A DNA stretch of 54,207 nt. Source: Actinomycetales bacterium (GTDB taxonomy: Bacteria > Actinomycetota > Actinomycetes > Actinomycetales > Microbacteriaceae). Under the pieces are notes generated by a model. That model was not told where the DNA came from. It did no database searches and saw only the letters and a list, made by a program, of their open reading frames with translations. A program made the translations under genes and the position numbers. Shown piece by piece: positions 41,507 through 50,214 of this stretch; the stretch's first letter is position 1; every line of letters begins with the position of its first letter. The stretch spans positions 1 to 54,207 of the forward strand of contig JAATFB010000075.1 in the NCBI GenBank assembly GCA_015655415.1. The letters are read 5' to 3'.

Positions 41507-42292
41507 CTACCGCGCCGTCCAGCCGCCGTCGATCGCCAGCGTCTGCCCCGTGATCAGCGACGCGGCGGGCGAGGCGAGGAAGACGACCGCGCCAGAAACC
41601 TCCCGCGGCACCCCGATGCGGTGCAGGGCCGCGATGCGCGCGGCGGTGTCGGCCCGGAACGCCGGATCCGACAGGGCCGGCCGCGTGCCGTCGGTCTCGA
41701 TGAACGTCGGCGCCACCGCGTTCACCCGGATGCCGTAGTCGCCCCACTCCACGGCGTGGCATCGCGTCATGTGCACGACTGCCGCCTTCGCGACGCAGTA
41801 GGAGGACTCCCCTGGCAGGGCGACCAGCCCGGCCTGCGACGCGACGTTGACGATCGCCCCGCCGCCGGCATCCCGCATGTGCCGCGCCGCGTGCTGGGAG
41901 AGGAAGAACGTCGACCTGGCGTTCAGCGCCCACACGCTGTCGAAGTCCTCCTCCGTGACGTCGATCGCCTCTCCGATGATCCCCCCGCCCGCGTTGTTCA
42001 CCAGCGTGTCGAGCCGCCCGAGCTCGTGCACGGCCCGGTCGATCGCCGCGCGCGCTCCCGGTAGGTCCGTCACATCCATGCGGAGCATGAGTGAGCGCCT
42101 GCCGAGGGCCGCGATCTCGTCTGCCAGAGACCCGTCGTCGGCCTCGTCGCGCAGTCCGATGGCCACGTCGGCCCCCGCTCGGGCGAGCTCCAGGGCGATC
42201 GCACGGCCGAGCCCGCGACGGGCGCCGGTCACCAGCGCGGTGGTGCCGCTCAGATCGAACGGGGACGAGTCGGGCGATGGATGTCGGGCCAT
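41507..42292 (-). CDS. Short-chain dehydrogenase/reductase (SDR)
   Basis: 261 residues, classical SDR. The coenzyme loop is TGARRGLGRAIA (TGxxxGxG), NNAGG follows, the catalytic Ser is in IVNVASQ, and YCVAK supplies Tyr and Lys. The C-terminal ITGQTLAIDGGW block is typical of 3-oxoacyl or sugar/polyol dehydrogenases. Cofactor and substrate are not determined. It converges on the importer ATPase gene with a 9-base gap. Confidence 0.93.
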   Translation of the reverse strand: MARHPSPDSSPFDLSGTTALVTGARRGLGRAIALELARAGADVAIGLRDEADDGSLADEIAALGRRSLMLRMDVTDLPGARAAIDRAVHELGRLDTLVNNAGGGIIGEAIDVTEEDFDSVWALNARSTFFLSQHAARHMRDAGGGAIVNVASQAGLVALPGESSYCVAKAAVVHMTRCHAVEWGDYGIRVNAVAPTFIETDGTRPALSDPAFRADTAARIAALHRIGVPREVSGAVVFLASPAASLITGQTLAIDGGWTAR

Positions 42293-42337
42293 GGGCGTCA
42301 GCGTAGCGAGCCCTCGCAGTGCGCGAGACGATGCCGC

Positions 42338-43297
42338 TCAGCGCGGCGACGCCAGCACGCGCACCGGCTCGCCGAAGAGATACGCCAGCACGTCCTGCAC
42401 GGCGTCGCCGTAGAACGCGCGGTAGTTCTCGGTGGTGACGTATCCGATGTGAGGCAGCAGCAGGGTGTTCGGGGTCGAGCGCAGCGGATGGCCGGCGGGC
42501 AACGGCTCGGTGTCGTACACGTCCAGCGCGGCACCGGCGATCGTGCCGTCGCGCAGGGCGTCCAGCAGCGCCTCCTCGTCGATGATCGGGCCGCGGGACG
42601 TGTTGACGAGGTAAGCGTCCCGCCGCATCGTCGCCAGCTCCGTTCGCCCCACCAGCCCGCGGGTGTCAGGGGTGAGCGGCAGGTGGATCGTGAGGACGTC
42701 CGAGTCCGCGAACAGCCGTTGCCGGGGGACCGCGCTCACGCCATGCTCGGCGGCGCGCTCGGGCGTCAGCGATCTGCTCCACGCGATGACGCGCATCCCG
42801 AAGGCCTGGGCGAGACGGGCGACGGGGATGCCGAGGGTCCCCAGGCCCAGCACGCCCAGGGTGCGCCCCGACAGCCCCGGACCGATCGTGTGCTGCCAGC
42901 CGCCGGAACGGATGGACGCGTCCTCCTGGGCGAAGCGGCGCATCAGCGCGATGATCATTCCGATCGTGAGCTCGGGCACCCCGTTGCCCGCCGAGCCGGT
43001 GCCGCTCACCACCACGCCGCGACGCGCCGCCGCCTCCAGGTCGATGGACGCGTTCCGCATGCCGGTCGTCACCAGCAACCGCAGCGCGGGAAGCGCCTCG
43101 AGCCGTTCGGCCAGGAACGGGGTGCGCTCCCGCATCGCGATGATCACCTCGCTCGCCGCGACACGACGCATCAGCTCGGCTCCCTCGAGGTGCTCGTGCA
43201 CCACGTCGATGTCGAACGCCTCGCGAACGGGGGCCCAGTCGGCGGAGGCGATGGCGATGTTCTGGTAGTCGTCGAGGACGGTCAGCACGCGGGACAC
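42338..43297 (-). CDS. D-2-hydroxyacid dehydrogenase family protein
   Basis: 319 residues. The NAD fold motif is LGVLGLGTLGIPVA. Catalytic residues are the Arg in VNTSRGPII, the Glu in DVYDTEPL and the His in LPHIGY. Members reduce 2-keto acids or oxidise glycerate, phosphoglycerate and similar compounds. It is likely co-transcribed with the SDR gene 45 bases downstream. The GTG at 43297 is supported by a TAGGGT box 7 bases upstream. Confidence 0.93.
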   Translation of the reverse strand: MSRVLTVLDDYQNIAIASADWAPVREAFDIDVVHEHLEGAELMRRVAASEVIIAMRERTPFLAERLEALPALRLLVTTGMRNASIDLEAAARRGVVVSGTGSAGNGVPELTIGMIIALMRRFAQEDASIRSGGWQHTIGPGLSGRTLGVLGLGTLGIPVARLAQAFGMRVIAWSRSLTPERAAEHGVSAVPRQRLFADSDVLTIHLPLTPDTRGLVGRTELATMRRDAYLVNTSRGPIIDEEALLDALRDGTIAGAALDVYDTEPLPAGHPLRSTPNTLLLPHIGYVTTENYRAFYGDAVQDVLAYLFGEPVRVLASPR

Positions 43298-43304
43298 ACC
43301 ATCG

Positions 43305-43310
43305 ACCCTA
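43305..43310 (-). promoter_or_regulatory. -10 box of the hydroxyacid dehydrogenase gene (leaderless)
   Basis: TAGGGT on the minus strand, 7 bases before the GTG at 43297. Confidence 0.55.
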
Positions 43311-43382
43311 GAGCCTGCGCCACGGGGCGATCGCGCTGCGGCGGCGCGCGTTGGGAGCGCGCGCGCCGTCGCGCGGCCTGCG

Positions 43383-46346
43383 CTACTTGGAGCCGCCGCT
43401 TGAGGAGGAGATGGCCTGCGAGGCGGCGAGCGCGTCGGCGAGATCCTTCTGCAGTCGGGAGTCCTGCACGCCGTACGTGGCCCAGTCGCCGGCCTTCAGC
43501 GCGGCGTCGCGGGCGGCGAGCGCCTGCTTCGCATCGTTCAGCGCGTCGTGCAGCTTCTGCTGCTCGCTGGCGTCGGCCGGCGCGGAGCCCGCGGTGGAGC
43601 CCGATGTGCCGGCGGGCGGAGACGTCGAGGAGCTTGTGCCGGACCCCGCGGCCGACCCCGCGGCCGACGCCGCGCCCGTGTCCCCCGCGGTGGCACCGGA
43701 GTCGCCGCCGAAGAGCACGTCGAGCGCACCGTCGAGGGTGTCCTCGAACGCGATCTTGTCGCCGAACGACACGAGCACCTTCTGCAGCAGCGGGTAGCTC
43801 GTCGACCCGCTGGACTGGACGTACACGGGCTCCACGTAGAGCAGGCCGCCGCCGACGGGGAGCGTGAGCAGGTTGCCGTTGATCACCTTCGTCGAGCCCT
43901 GGCGGAGCAGGTTCAGCGCGGCCGAGACGTTGGGGTCGGAGTCGAAGTTGTTCTGCACCTGCCCCGGGCCCGGGATCGTGTCCTGCGATGGCAGCCGCAG
44001 GAGTCGCAGGGTGCCGTAGTCGGAGGATCGTCGGCCGGCCTTGTCGCCGGCGTTCGAGTCCACCGCCAGGTACCCCTTGAGGATGCTCCGGTTCGACGCG
44101 CTCGTGGACTGCGGGATGTAGGTCGTGTAGAGCGAGAACTCCGGCGACTTCTGACCGGGCATCTGCATGGTGAGGTAGTAGGGCGGCTGCAGCGACGTGG
44201 CATCAGAGCTGCTCGGATCGTCGGGGACCTGCCAGGCGTCGGTGCGGGAGAAGAACGATCCGGGATCGGTCACGTGGTACTGCGCGAGGATCTCCCGCTG
44301 CACCTTGAAGAGGTCGGCCGGGTACCGCACGTGGCTCATCAGGGCGCCGCTCATGTCGCTCAACGGTCGCACGGTGTCCGGGAAGACCTTCTCCCAGGTC
44401 TTCAGCACGGGGTCGGAGGCGTCCCACGCGTACAGCGTGACCTTGCCGCTGTACGCGTCGACCGTGGCCTTCACCGAGTTGCGGATGTAGTTGACGTCGT
44501 CCGTGCCGAATCCCGTCGTCCCCGAGCGCTGCGAGTCCGCGATCGCGTCGCCGTAGGAGACCTCCTGCGAGTACGGGTACTGGTCGCTGGTGGTGTAGCC
44601 GTCCACGATCCACACCACGCGGCCGTTGACGACGGACGGATACGGGTCGCTGTCCAGCGTGAGGTACGGAGCCACCTGCTGCACACGGGAGACCGGATTG
44701 CGGTCATAGAGGATCTGGGAGTCGTCGTTGACGGCATCGGAGAGCACGATCTGCTCGTCCTGGAACTTGAGCGCGTAGGCCAGACGCGTGAACAGGTTGT
44801 CGAGCTTGGGACCGCCGTCGCCCGAGTACGTGGTGTACGTCGCCTGCTGGCTGCCCGATCCGGCGGGATAGTCGAGCTCGATCGGCTTGGAGCCCTTCGG
44901 CGCGCCCACGATGGAGTACCTGGGAGAGTCCTCGCCGAAGTAGACCCTCGGCTGATACTTGCCGAGCGCGCCGGAGGTCGGTATGCCCGACTCGAAGAAG
45001 TCGGGTTGCCCGTCGGCCTGCCGCTTGTTGCCGTACGCCGCCACCAGTCCGTAGCCGTGGGTGTAGACGAACGTCTCGTTGTACTTGCCCGAGTTCCCGA
45101 GGCCGGACTGGTGCAGCTCGCGCACGGCGACGACGCTGTCCTGCTCCTTGCCGTCGATCGTGTAGCGGTCGACGTCGAGGTCCCGGCTGAAGCCGTAGTA
45201 CTGCCGGAACTGCTGCAGCTGGGCGAAGGCGCCGGAGACGACCGCCGGGTCGAGGATGCGGATGCTCGCCGTCGTGTCCGCGTCCTTGCGCAGGGCTCCA
45301 TGCTTGGCGTCCGTCTTCGCGTCGTAGGTGCTGACCTTCACCTTGTCCACGCCGAACGCGCGACGGGTGGAGGCGATGGATCTGCCTATGTAGGTGGACT
45401 CGATGGTCTTCTCGCTCGGGGCGACCACCAGCTTCTGCACGCCCCACGGGTAGATGACGCCGACGATGATCGCCGACACGATGAGCAGCGCGGTGCCCAC
45501 CAGCGGGTACCGCCAGCGGCCGATGAACGCTGTGAGGACGAACAGCAGCGCGACGACCACGGCGATGCCGGCCAGGATTGCCCGGCCGGGGATGGTGGCG
45601 TTGACGTCGGTGTAGGCGGCGCCGTTCACCCGCCCGCCCACGGACGAGTCGGTCACCGCGGCGTACCTGTCGAGCAGTATGCTCACCGCCTGCAGCAGCA
45701 GGTACACGGCGGCGAGCACCGCGACCTGCACGCGCGCCGCACGCGAGATGCGGACCTCGCGTCCGCTGACACGCACCGACCCGTAGAGGTAGCACGTGGC
45801 GGCGGTGGCGAGCAGGGCGATGACGACCACCGCTGACATGAACGCCACCACGCTGCGGTAGAACGGCAGCGCGAACATGTAGAACGACACGTCGAGGTGG
45901 AACTGGGGATCGGTCGTGCCCGCCGGCACGCCGTTCAGCCAGACCGCGGCCGCCTTCCAGTTGCCCGCCGCCGCCGCGCCGGCGAAGATGCCGAAGACGA
46001 TGGGGATGCCATAGGTCGCCGCCCGTCGCAGCGGCTCGACGACCTGCTGATATCGGCCCGCCCCGCTGTCCAGCCTCGCGTACACCGGCCGCAGACGGTA
46101 GGCGAGGAACATCGACAGCCACAGCGAGAGCGCCATCGCGAGGAACCCGATCAGGAACATCGTCCCGCCGGCGAGCCACTGCGTCGTCAGCACGTTCAGG
46201 TAGCCCACCTGCCGGAACCAGAGCACGTCGGTGTAGAGGCTGGCGAAGATGAAGAACGCGATCACCAGCACCGCGACGATCCCCAGGGTGATCCAGACGG
46301 CCGCGCGACGACGTCGAGCGGGGCGGCTCACTGCTGCGGATGTCAC
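43383..46346 (-). CDS. UPF0182 family large membrane protein
   Basis: 987 residues from the chosen start. About seven membrane segments occupy the first ~330 residues (starting VWITLGIVAVLVIAFFIFASLY and VLWFRQVGYLNVLTTQW). A large extracytoplasmic domain follows, ending in a Ser/Gly/Ala/Thr-rich linker and a helical tail (LHDALNDAKQALAARDAALKAGDW). This matches the actinobacterial UPF0182 family, whose function is not settled. The GTG at 46346 has GAGGA 7 bases upstream; the longer frame to 46376 lacks support. It is probably transcribed from TAGGAT at 46412-46407. Confidence 0.93.
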   Translation of the reverse strand: MTSAAVSRPARRRRAAVWITLGIVAVLVIAFFIFASLYTDVLWFRQVGYLNVLTTQWLAGGTMFLIGFLAMALSLWLSMFLAYRLRPVYARLDSGAGRYQQVVEPLRRAATYGIPIVFGIFAGAAAAGNWKAAAVWLNGVPAGTTDPQFHLDVSFYMFALPFYRSVVAFMSAVVVIALLATAATCYLYGSVRVSGREVRISRAARVQVAVLAAVYLLLQAVSILLDRYAAVTDSSVGGRVNGAAYTDVNATIPGRAILAGIAVVVALLFVLTAFIGRWRYPLVGTALLIVSAIIVGVIYPWGVQKLVVAPSEKTIESTYIGRSIASTRRAFGVDKVKVSTYDAKTDAKHGALRKDADTTASIRILDPAVVSGAFAQLQQFRQYYGFSRDLDVDRYTIDGKEQDSVVAVRELHQSGLGNSGKYNETFVYTHGYGLVAAYGNKRQADGQPDFFESGIPTSGALGKYQPRVYFGEDSPRYSIVGAPKGSKPIELDYPAGSGSQQATYTTYSGDGGPKLDNLFTRLAYALKFQDEQIVLSDAVNDDSQILYDRNPVSRVQQVAPYLTLDSDPYPSVVNGRVVWIVDGYTTSDQYPYSQEVSYGDAIADSQRSGTTGFGTDDVNYIRNSVKATVDAYSGKVTLYAWDASDPVLKTWEKVFPDTVRPLSDMSGALMSHVRYPADLFKVQREILAQYHVTDPGSFFSRTDAWQVPDDPSSSDATSLQPPYYLTMQMPGQKSPEFSLYTTYIPQSTSASNRSILKGYLAVDSNAGDKAGRRSSDYGTLRLLRLPSQDTIPGPGQVQNNFDSDPNVSAALNLLRQGSTKVINGNLLTLPVGGGLLYVEPVYVQSSGSTSYPLLQKVLVSFGDKIAFEDTLDGALDVLFGGDSGATAGDTGAASAAGSAAGSGTSSSTSPPAGTSGSTAGSAPADASEQQKLHDALNDAKQALAARDAALKAGDWATYGVQDSRLQKDLADALAASQAISSSSGGSK

Positions 46347-46406
46347 GAATGGTCCTCTTCGGGGGCGAGCGGACACGTCGTCGTCCGCGGTCGGGCGCTG
46401 GTGACC

Positions 46407-46412
46407 ATCCTA
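46407..46412 (-). promoter_or_regulatory. -10 box of the UPF0182 gene
   Basis: TAGGAT on the minus strand, giving a leader of about 50 bases. Confidence 0.45.
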
Positions 46413-46485
46413 GGACGGGCCCGCCGCCCCCCGGTCGGATGACGCCTGGGAGTGGGCTGGGCGCAGGATAGGGATATGTCGACCG

Positions 46486-47679
46486 TCACGAGGCCGGGCA
46501 GGTCGGCAGATGCGCCGTGCCCGAGCCGGTGCGCACGGCATCCAGCACCTTCAACGAGTCGTGCAGGGTGCCCACGGCGTACACGTGCAGGCCGGAGGGG
46601 ATGTGGCCGGTCACCTCGTCGCAGTTCGCCGCAGGCGCGAGGAACACGCTCGCCCCGGCGCCGCGGGCTGCGAACATCTTCTGCCGGATGCCGCCGATCG
46701 CGCCGACGTTGCCCTCGTTGTCGATCGTCCCCGTCCCCGCGACCCGCGCCCCGCCGTTGAGCGAGCCCGGCGTGAGCTTGTCGATGACGCCAAGTGCGAA
46801 CATCTGGCCCGCGCTCGGGCCGCCCACGTCGTCGAGCCGGATCGTGACCTGGAACGGGAACTCGTAGTCCATCTGCGCGCCGATGCCGATCACGACGCCG
46901 TCCGCGGTCTTCCGGGGCCTCACCGACACGGTCTGCCGCGCCCCGTTTCGCTCCACGAGGATGGACGCGGGCGCACCGGTGCCGTTTTTCCGAAGCTCCT
47001 CGCGCAGGGACTGCACCCCCTTCACCGCCACCCCGTTCACCGCGACGATCCGGTCGCCGACCTCGATGACGCCCTTGGCCGGCCCGTCGACCACCTGCCT
47101 CACCATGATGCGCTGCGGGAAGTCGTAGCCGAGCTGATTGAGCGCGGCGGCGACGGCATCTTTCTGCGAGTCGGTCATGAGCTGCGCGTTCTGGGCGTTC
47201 TGCCGCTTCAGGTCCTCTCCCGGCGGGTAGGCGGAGTCCAGGGGAACCACCTGGTCCGCCGGCGAGAACCAGGCCTGGAGCACCTGTCCCCAGTTGGGCA
47301 GCCGGTCCGGGTCGCCGATCTCGGAGACGGTCAGCAGGTCGAGCGAGCCCGTGGTCGGGTAGGTCGCGTGGCCCTTCACCGTGATGAGCGGCTTCCTCTC
47401 CTCAGCACCGGTCGGCCTGCTGCCCAGCGGGTGATCCCCGCCGAGAGTGTCGAAGACGGGCCCCGGCGTCTGGATGACGTACGGTGCGGGCGAGAGCGCC
47501 ATGACCAGCAGCAGCACCGACGCCACCGCCACCAGGGCGGCACCGACGCGCCGCGACCGCGTCGTTCGCGAGCGCTCGGCCGCCTCCGCGCCGTCCACGT
47601 CCTCGATCGTGCTCACGCCCGGTGTCCGAGCGGAGCCCGTGCCGCCCTCATCGGACGCGTCATCGGAGAAGAGGGACAC
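46486..47679 (-). CDS. Membrane-anchored PDZ/Lon-type serine protease (YlbL-like)
   Basis: 397 residues. A cytoplasmic acidic N-terminus (1-50) is followed by one membrane helix (VGAALVAVASVLLLVMAL), a PDZ domain near residues 175-245 (GVIEVGDRIVAVNGVAV) and a C-terminal Lon protease fold with the Ser in GGPSAGQMFAL and the Lys in GGIRQKMFAA, the Lon Ser-Lys dyad. It has no ATPase domain. YlbL relatives degrade membrane or envelope proteins. The GTG at 47679 has AGGAG 7-8 bases upstream, and TACGCT lies at 47727-47722. Confidence 0.93.
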   Translation of the reverse strand: MSLFSDDASDEGGTGSARTPGVSTIEDVDGAEAAERSRTTRSRRVGAALVAVASVLLLVMALSPAPYVIQTPGPVFDTLGGDHPLGSRPTGAEERKPLITVKGHATYPTTGSLDLLTVSEIGDPDRLPNWGQVLQAWFSPADQVVPLDSAYPPGEDLKRQNAQNAQLMTDSQKDAVAAALNQLGYDFPQRIMVRQVVDGPAKGVIEVGDRIVAVNGVAVKGVQSLREELRKNGTGAPASILVERNGARQTVSVRPRKTADGVVIGIGAQMDYEFPFQVTIRLDDVGGPSAGQMFALGVIDKLTPGSLNGGARVAGTGTIDNEGNVGAIGGIRQKMFAARGAGASVFLAPAANCDEVTGHIPSGLHVYAVGTLHDSLKVLDAVRTGSGTAHLPTCPAS

Positions 47680-47721
47680 CTGGGGGCTCCTGTTCGCGAC
47701 GGGCGGACGGCGGATCAGGCC

Positions 47722-47727
47722 AGCGTA
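47722..47727 (-). promoter_or_regulatory. -10 box of the PDZ-Lon protease gene
   Basis: TACGCT on the minus strand, giving a leader of about 35 bases. It faces TAGCGT at 47763-47768, a possible -10 for the divergent DUF2342 gene. Confidence 0.45.
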
Positions 47728-47898
47728 GGGGATTTCCCGCCTGCGACCCCTGTGCGCGCGGCTAGCGTTGACGGTGCGACTCGTCACGCTGCCGCCGGCC
47801 GGCGGCGGACACGGAGCGCGAGCCGAGACGCCGGCCGACGGCACGCACGATGAGCACCGACACCACGACGAGGCGCACTCCAGGGGAAGAGGGATGGC

Positions 47899-49275
47899 AT
47901 GTCCGATGACGACCGGAACGACGACGACGAGCTGCGCGACATGCTGCGCCGGTTCCTCGCCGGCGACGTCTCGTTCGACGCCGGAGCGCTCGCGGGAGCG
48001 GCGGGCCTGCCCGGCGACGCGGCGAGCATCCAGGCGCTGATCTCCCAGCTGCAGAGCGCCCTGCGCTCCCCCTCCGACGGCATCAACTGGGACGTCGCGC
48101 AGGAGCAGGGGACCGCGATCGCGTCGAAGGACGCCGTCGAGGCGACGGCGGCCGAGCGGGCCGCTCTCGACCAGGCGTTCGTGGTGGCGGCGCTGTGGCT
48201 CGACGAGGTGACGAGCATCTCCGAGCTCACCACGACCCCTGTGCTGCTGAGCCGTCGCCGCTGGGTAAAGGACACGATGCCGGTGTGGCGGCAGCTGGCC
48301 GAGCCCGTGGCGACCAGCATCTCGGACGCGCTCACCGAGGTCATGCAGGAACAGGCGCCCGAGGAGCTGCGGGGCATGCTGCAGAACGCCGGGCACATCG
48401 TGCGCGCCGTCGGCGGCACCCTGTTCGCCGTGCAGCTGGGCCAGGTGGTGGGACGTCTGTCGGCCGAGGTGGTCTCGGGCGGGGACGTGGGGATCCCGCT
48501 GCTGAAGGACGGCACGGCCGCGCTGCTGCCGCAGAACGTGGCCTCCTTCGGCGACGGGCTCGACATCCCCGACGACCAGGTGGCGATCTACCTGGCCGTG
48601 CGCGAACTGGCGCACGCCCGGCTGTTCCGGCACGCCAAGTGGCTTCGCCTGCAGCTGATCACCTCGATCACCGAGTTCGCCCGCGGCGTGCGCATCGACA
48701 CCGACCGCATGCAGGAGCTCGCGGAGGGGTTCGACCCCTCCAATCCCGAGGAGCTGCGGGAGGCTATGGTCAGCGGAGCGCTGATCCCGCCGAGGACGCC
48801 GGAGCAGCAGGCCGCACTCTCCCGCCTCGAGACGATGCTGGCACTCATCGAGGGGTGGGTCGACGTCGTCACGGCGAGGGCGACCGCGCGTCTCCCGAAA
48901 TCCGACGCGGTCGCCGAGACGGTGCGGCGCCGCCGCGCGGCCGGCGGACCCGCGGAGTCCGCGTTCGCGACGCTCGTGGGACTCGAGCTGCGACCGCGCC
49001 GGCTCCGCGAGGCGGCCGCGATGTGGGCGCAGGTGACGGATGCCGTGGGCGGGGACGAACGCGACCGCCTGTGGTCACACCCCGATCTGCTGCCCACCTC
49101 GGAGGATGTCGACGACCCGAGCCGTCTCGTCGCCCGGCTGACGGCATCCGCGGGCGGGGCCGAGCCCGAGTACGACGAGCTCGACGAGGCGATCGCCGCG
49201 ATGCTGCGCGGAGAGGATCCGGACGGCGAGCAGCCCCAGGAGGGGGCGGCCGACGACGGCCCGCAGCCGGTGTGA
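47899..49275 (+). CDS. DUF2342/Zincin_2 family putative metalloprotease
   Basis: 458 residues. The core block YLAVRELAHARLFRHAKWLRLQL contains RELAH in the place of HExxH, so Glu and the second His are present and the first His is Arg, as I recall for this family. MLALIEGWVDVVTARA further on supplies a candidate third ligand (Glu). Both termini are acidic. Annotated widely as zinc-dependent metalloprotease, but activity remains a prediction. The ATG has GAGGG upstream. Divergent from the PDZ-Lon protease, a conserved actinobacterial pairing. Confidence 0.88.
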   Translation: MSDDDRNDDDELRDMLRRFLAGDVSFDAGALAGAAGLPGDAASIQALISQLQSALRSPSDGINWDVAQEQGTAIASKDAVEATAAERAALDQAFVVAALWLDEVTSISELTTTPVLLSRRRWVKDTMPVWRQLAEPVATSISDALTEVMQEQAPEELRGMLQNAGHIVRAVGGTLFAVQLGQVVGRLSAEVVSGGDVGIPLLKDGTAALLPQNVASFGDGLDIPDDQVAIYLAVRELAHARLFRHAKWLRLQLITSITEFARGVRIDTDRMQELAEGFDPSNPEELREAMVSGALIPPRTPEQQAALSRLETMLALIEGWVDVVTARATARLPKSDAVAETVRRRRAAGGPAESAFATLVGLELRPRRLREAAAMWAQVTDAVGGDERDRLWSHPDLLPTSEDVDDPSRLVARLTASAGGAEPEYDELDEAIAAMLRGEDPDGEQPQEGAADDGPQPV

Positions 49276-49344
49276 CCGCGGGCCGTTCACGCGGGTGACC
49301 CGCGGCGCTGTGGAGAACCGCGGGAGCGTGATGCCGGCGCCCGG

Positions 49345-49350
49345 CATGAT
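49345..49350 (+). promoter_or_regulatory. -10-like box of the cyclodehydratase-like gene
   Basis: CATGAT, 6 bases before the ATG at 49357. The spacing fits the leaderless pattern, though the first base is C. Confidence 0.4.
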
Positions 49351-49356
49351 GTCGGC

Positions 49357-50214
49357 ATGATCCATCGCCTCGACCCCTCGATCCCGCTGGTGTGGCGTGA
49401 CCCGCACACGCTGCAGCTCGGCGTGGACCGGGTGATCCGCGTCTTCGCCGAACCTTCCACCGGCACCGAGCGGATGCTCGCTGCGCTTCAGACCGGAGCC
49501 CCGCTGTCCGCGCTCGCGGTCGCGGCATCCGTCGACCACGCGCGGGATCCGGTCGCCGACGCCTCCGCCCTGCTCGCCGCGGTCGCGGATGCGCTGCTGC
49601 CGGCCGCGCAGCGCCAGGTGGGCACGATCGTGGTCGACGGCGACGGACCGACCGTCGCACGGCTGCACCGGCTGCTGCGCGAGGCTGGCCACCGGGTGCT
49701 CGGCGGTGCGGCCGATGCCGTTGACGGCGAGGTGGCTGCCGCGATCATAGTCGGCTCACACGTCATCCCGCCCTGGCGGCACGGGCCGTGGCTGCGCCGC
49801 GACATCCCGCATCTGGCCGTCGTCTTCGGCGACGACGGCGCACGGCTCGGCCCGTTCGTCGACACCGACGGCCCGTGCCTGCGCTGCGTCTCGCTGGCGA
49901 GGACAGAGGAGGATCCGGCGTGGCCGGCGATCGCGACGCAGCTCGACCTTCGTCCCCCGGCCGCCGAGCCCGCGCTGCTCTCGGCAAGGGTCGCTGCGCT
50001 CGCGGCGCTCTGGGTGGACGCGCGGGTGGCCGCCGGCGATCGCTCGCACGCCGCCACGAGCGTCCACGTGCATCGCGACGGGCGGATCAGCGAACGGACC
50101 CACTCCCCTCACGCTGCGTGCGGATGCCGAGCTCTGCCAGAAAACGTGACGGCTCTCGCCGACCGGCGGCATTCGCTGCCCAGCTCAGCGCCAGCCGGCG
50201 CCTCGCACGCGTGA
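49357..50214 (+). CDS. Orphan cyclodehydratase-like (TOMM leader-binding/E1-like) protein
   Basis: 285 residues. The pattern of a CxxC (C174, C177 in GPCLRC) and a late CxC (C255, C257 in ACGCR) is the zinc site of E1-like cyclodehydratase partner proteins, which bind leader peptides in azole-peptide pathways. PHLAVVFGDDGARLGPFVDTDGPC is also typical. No YcaO, precursor peptide or dehydrogenase is encoded nearby, so it is an orphan. Its last ~42 codons overlap the convergent helicase gene, and the overlap includes the CxC. Confidence 0.8.
   Translation: MIHRLDPSIPLVWRDPHTLQLGVDRVIRVFAEPSTGTERMLAALQTGAPLSALAVAASVDHARDPVADASALLAAVADALLPAAQRQVGTIVVDGDGPTVARLHRLLREAGHRVLGGAADAVDGEVAAAIIVGSHVIPPWRHGPWLRRDIPHLAVVFGDDGARLGPFVDTDGPCLRCVSLARTEEDPAWPAIATQLDLRPPAAEPALLSARVAALAALWVDARVAAGDRSHAATSVHVHRDGRISERTHSPHAACGCRALPENVTALADRRHSLPSSAPAGASHA

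Noticed and set aside
47768-48040. Small ORF starting TTG just after TAGCGT
   Set aside because: It runs into the DUF2342 gene in another frame, is His/Gly/Thr-rich by composition only, and has no ribosome-binding site or family.
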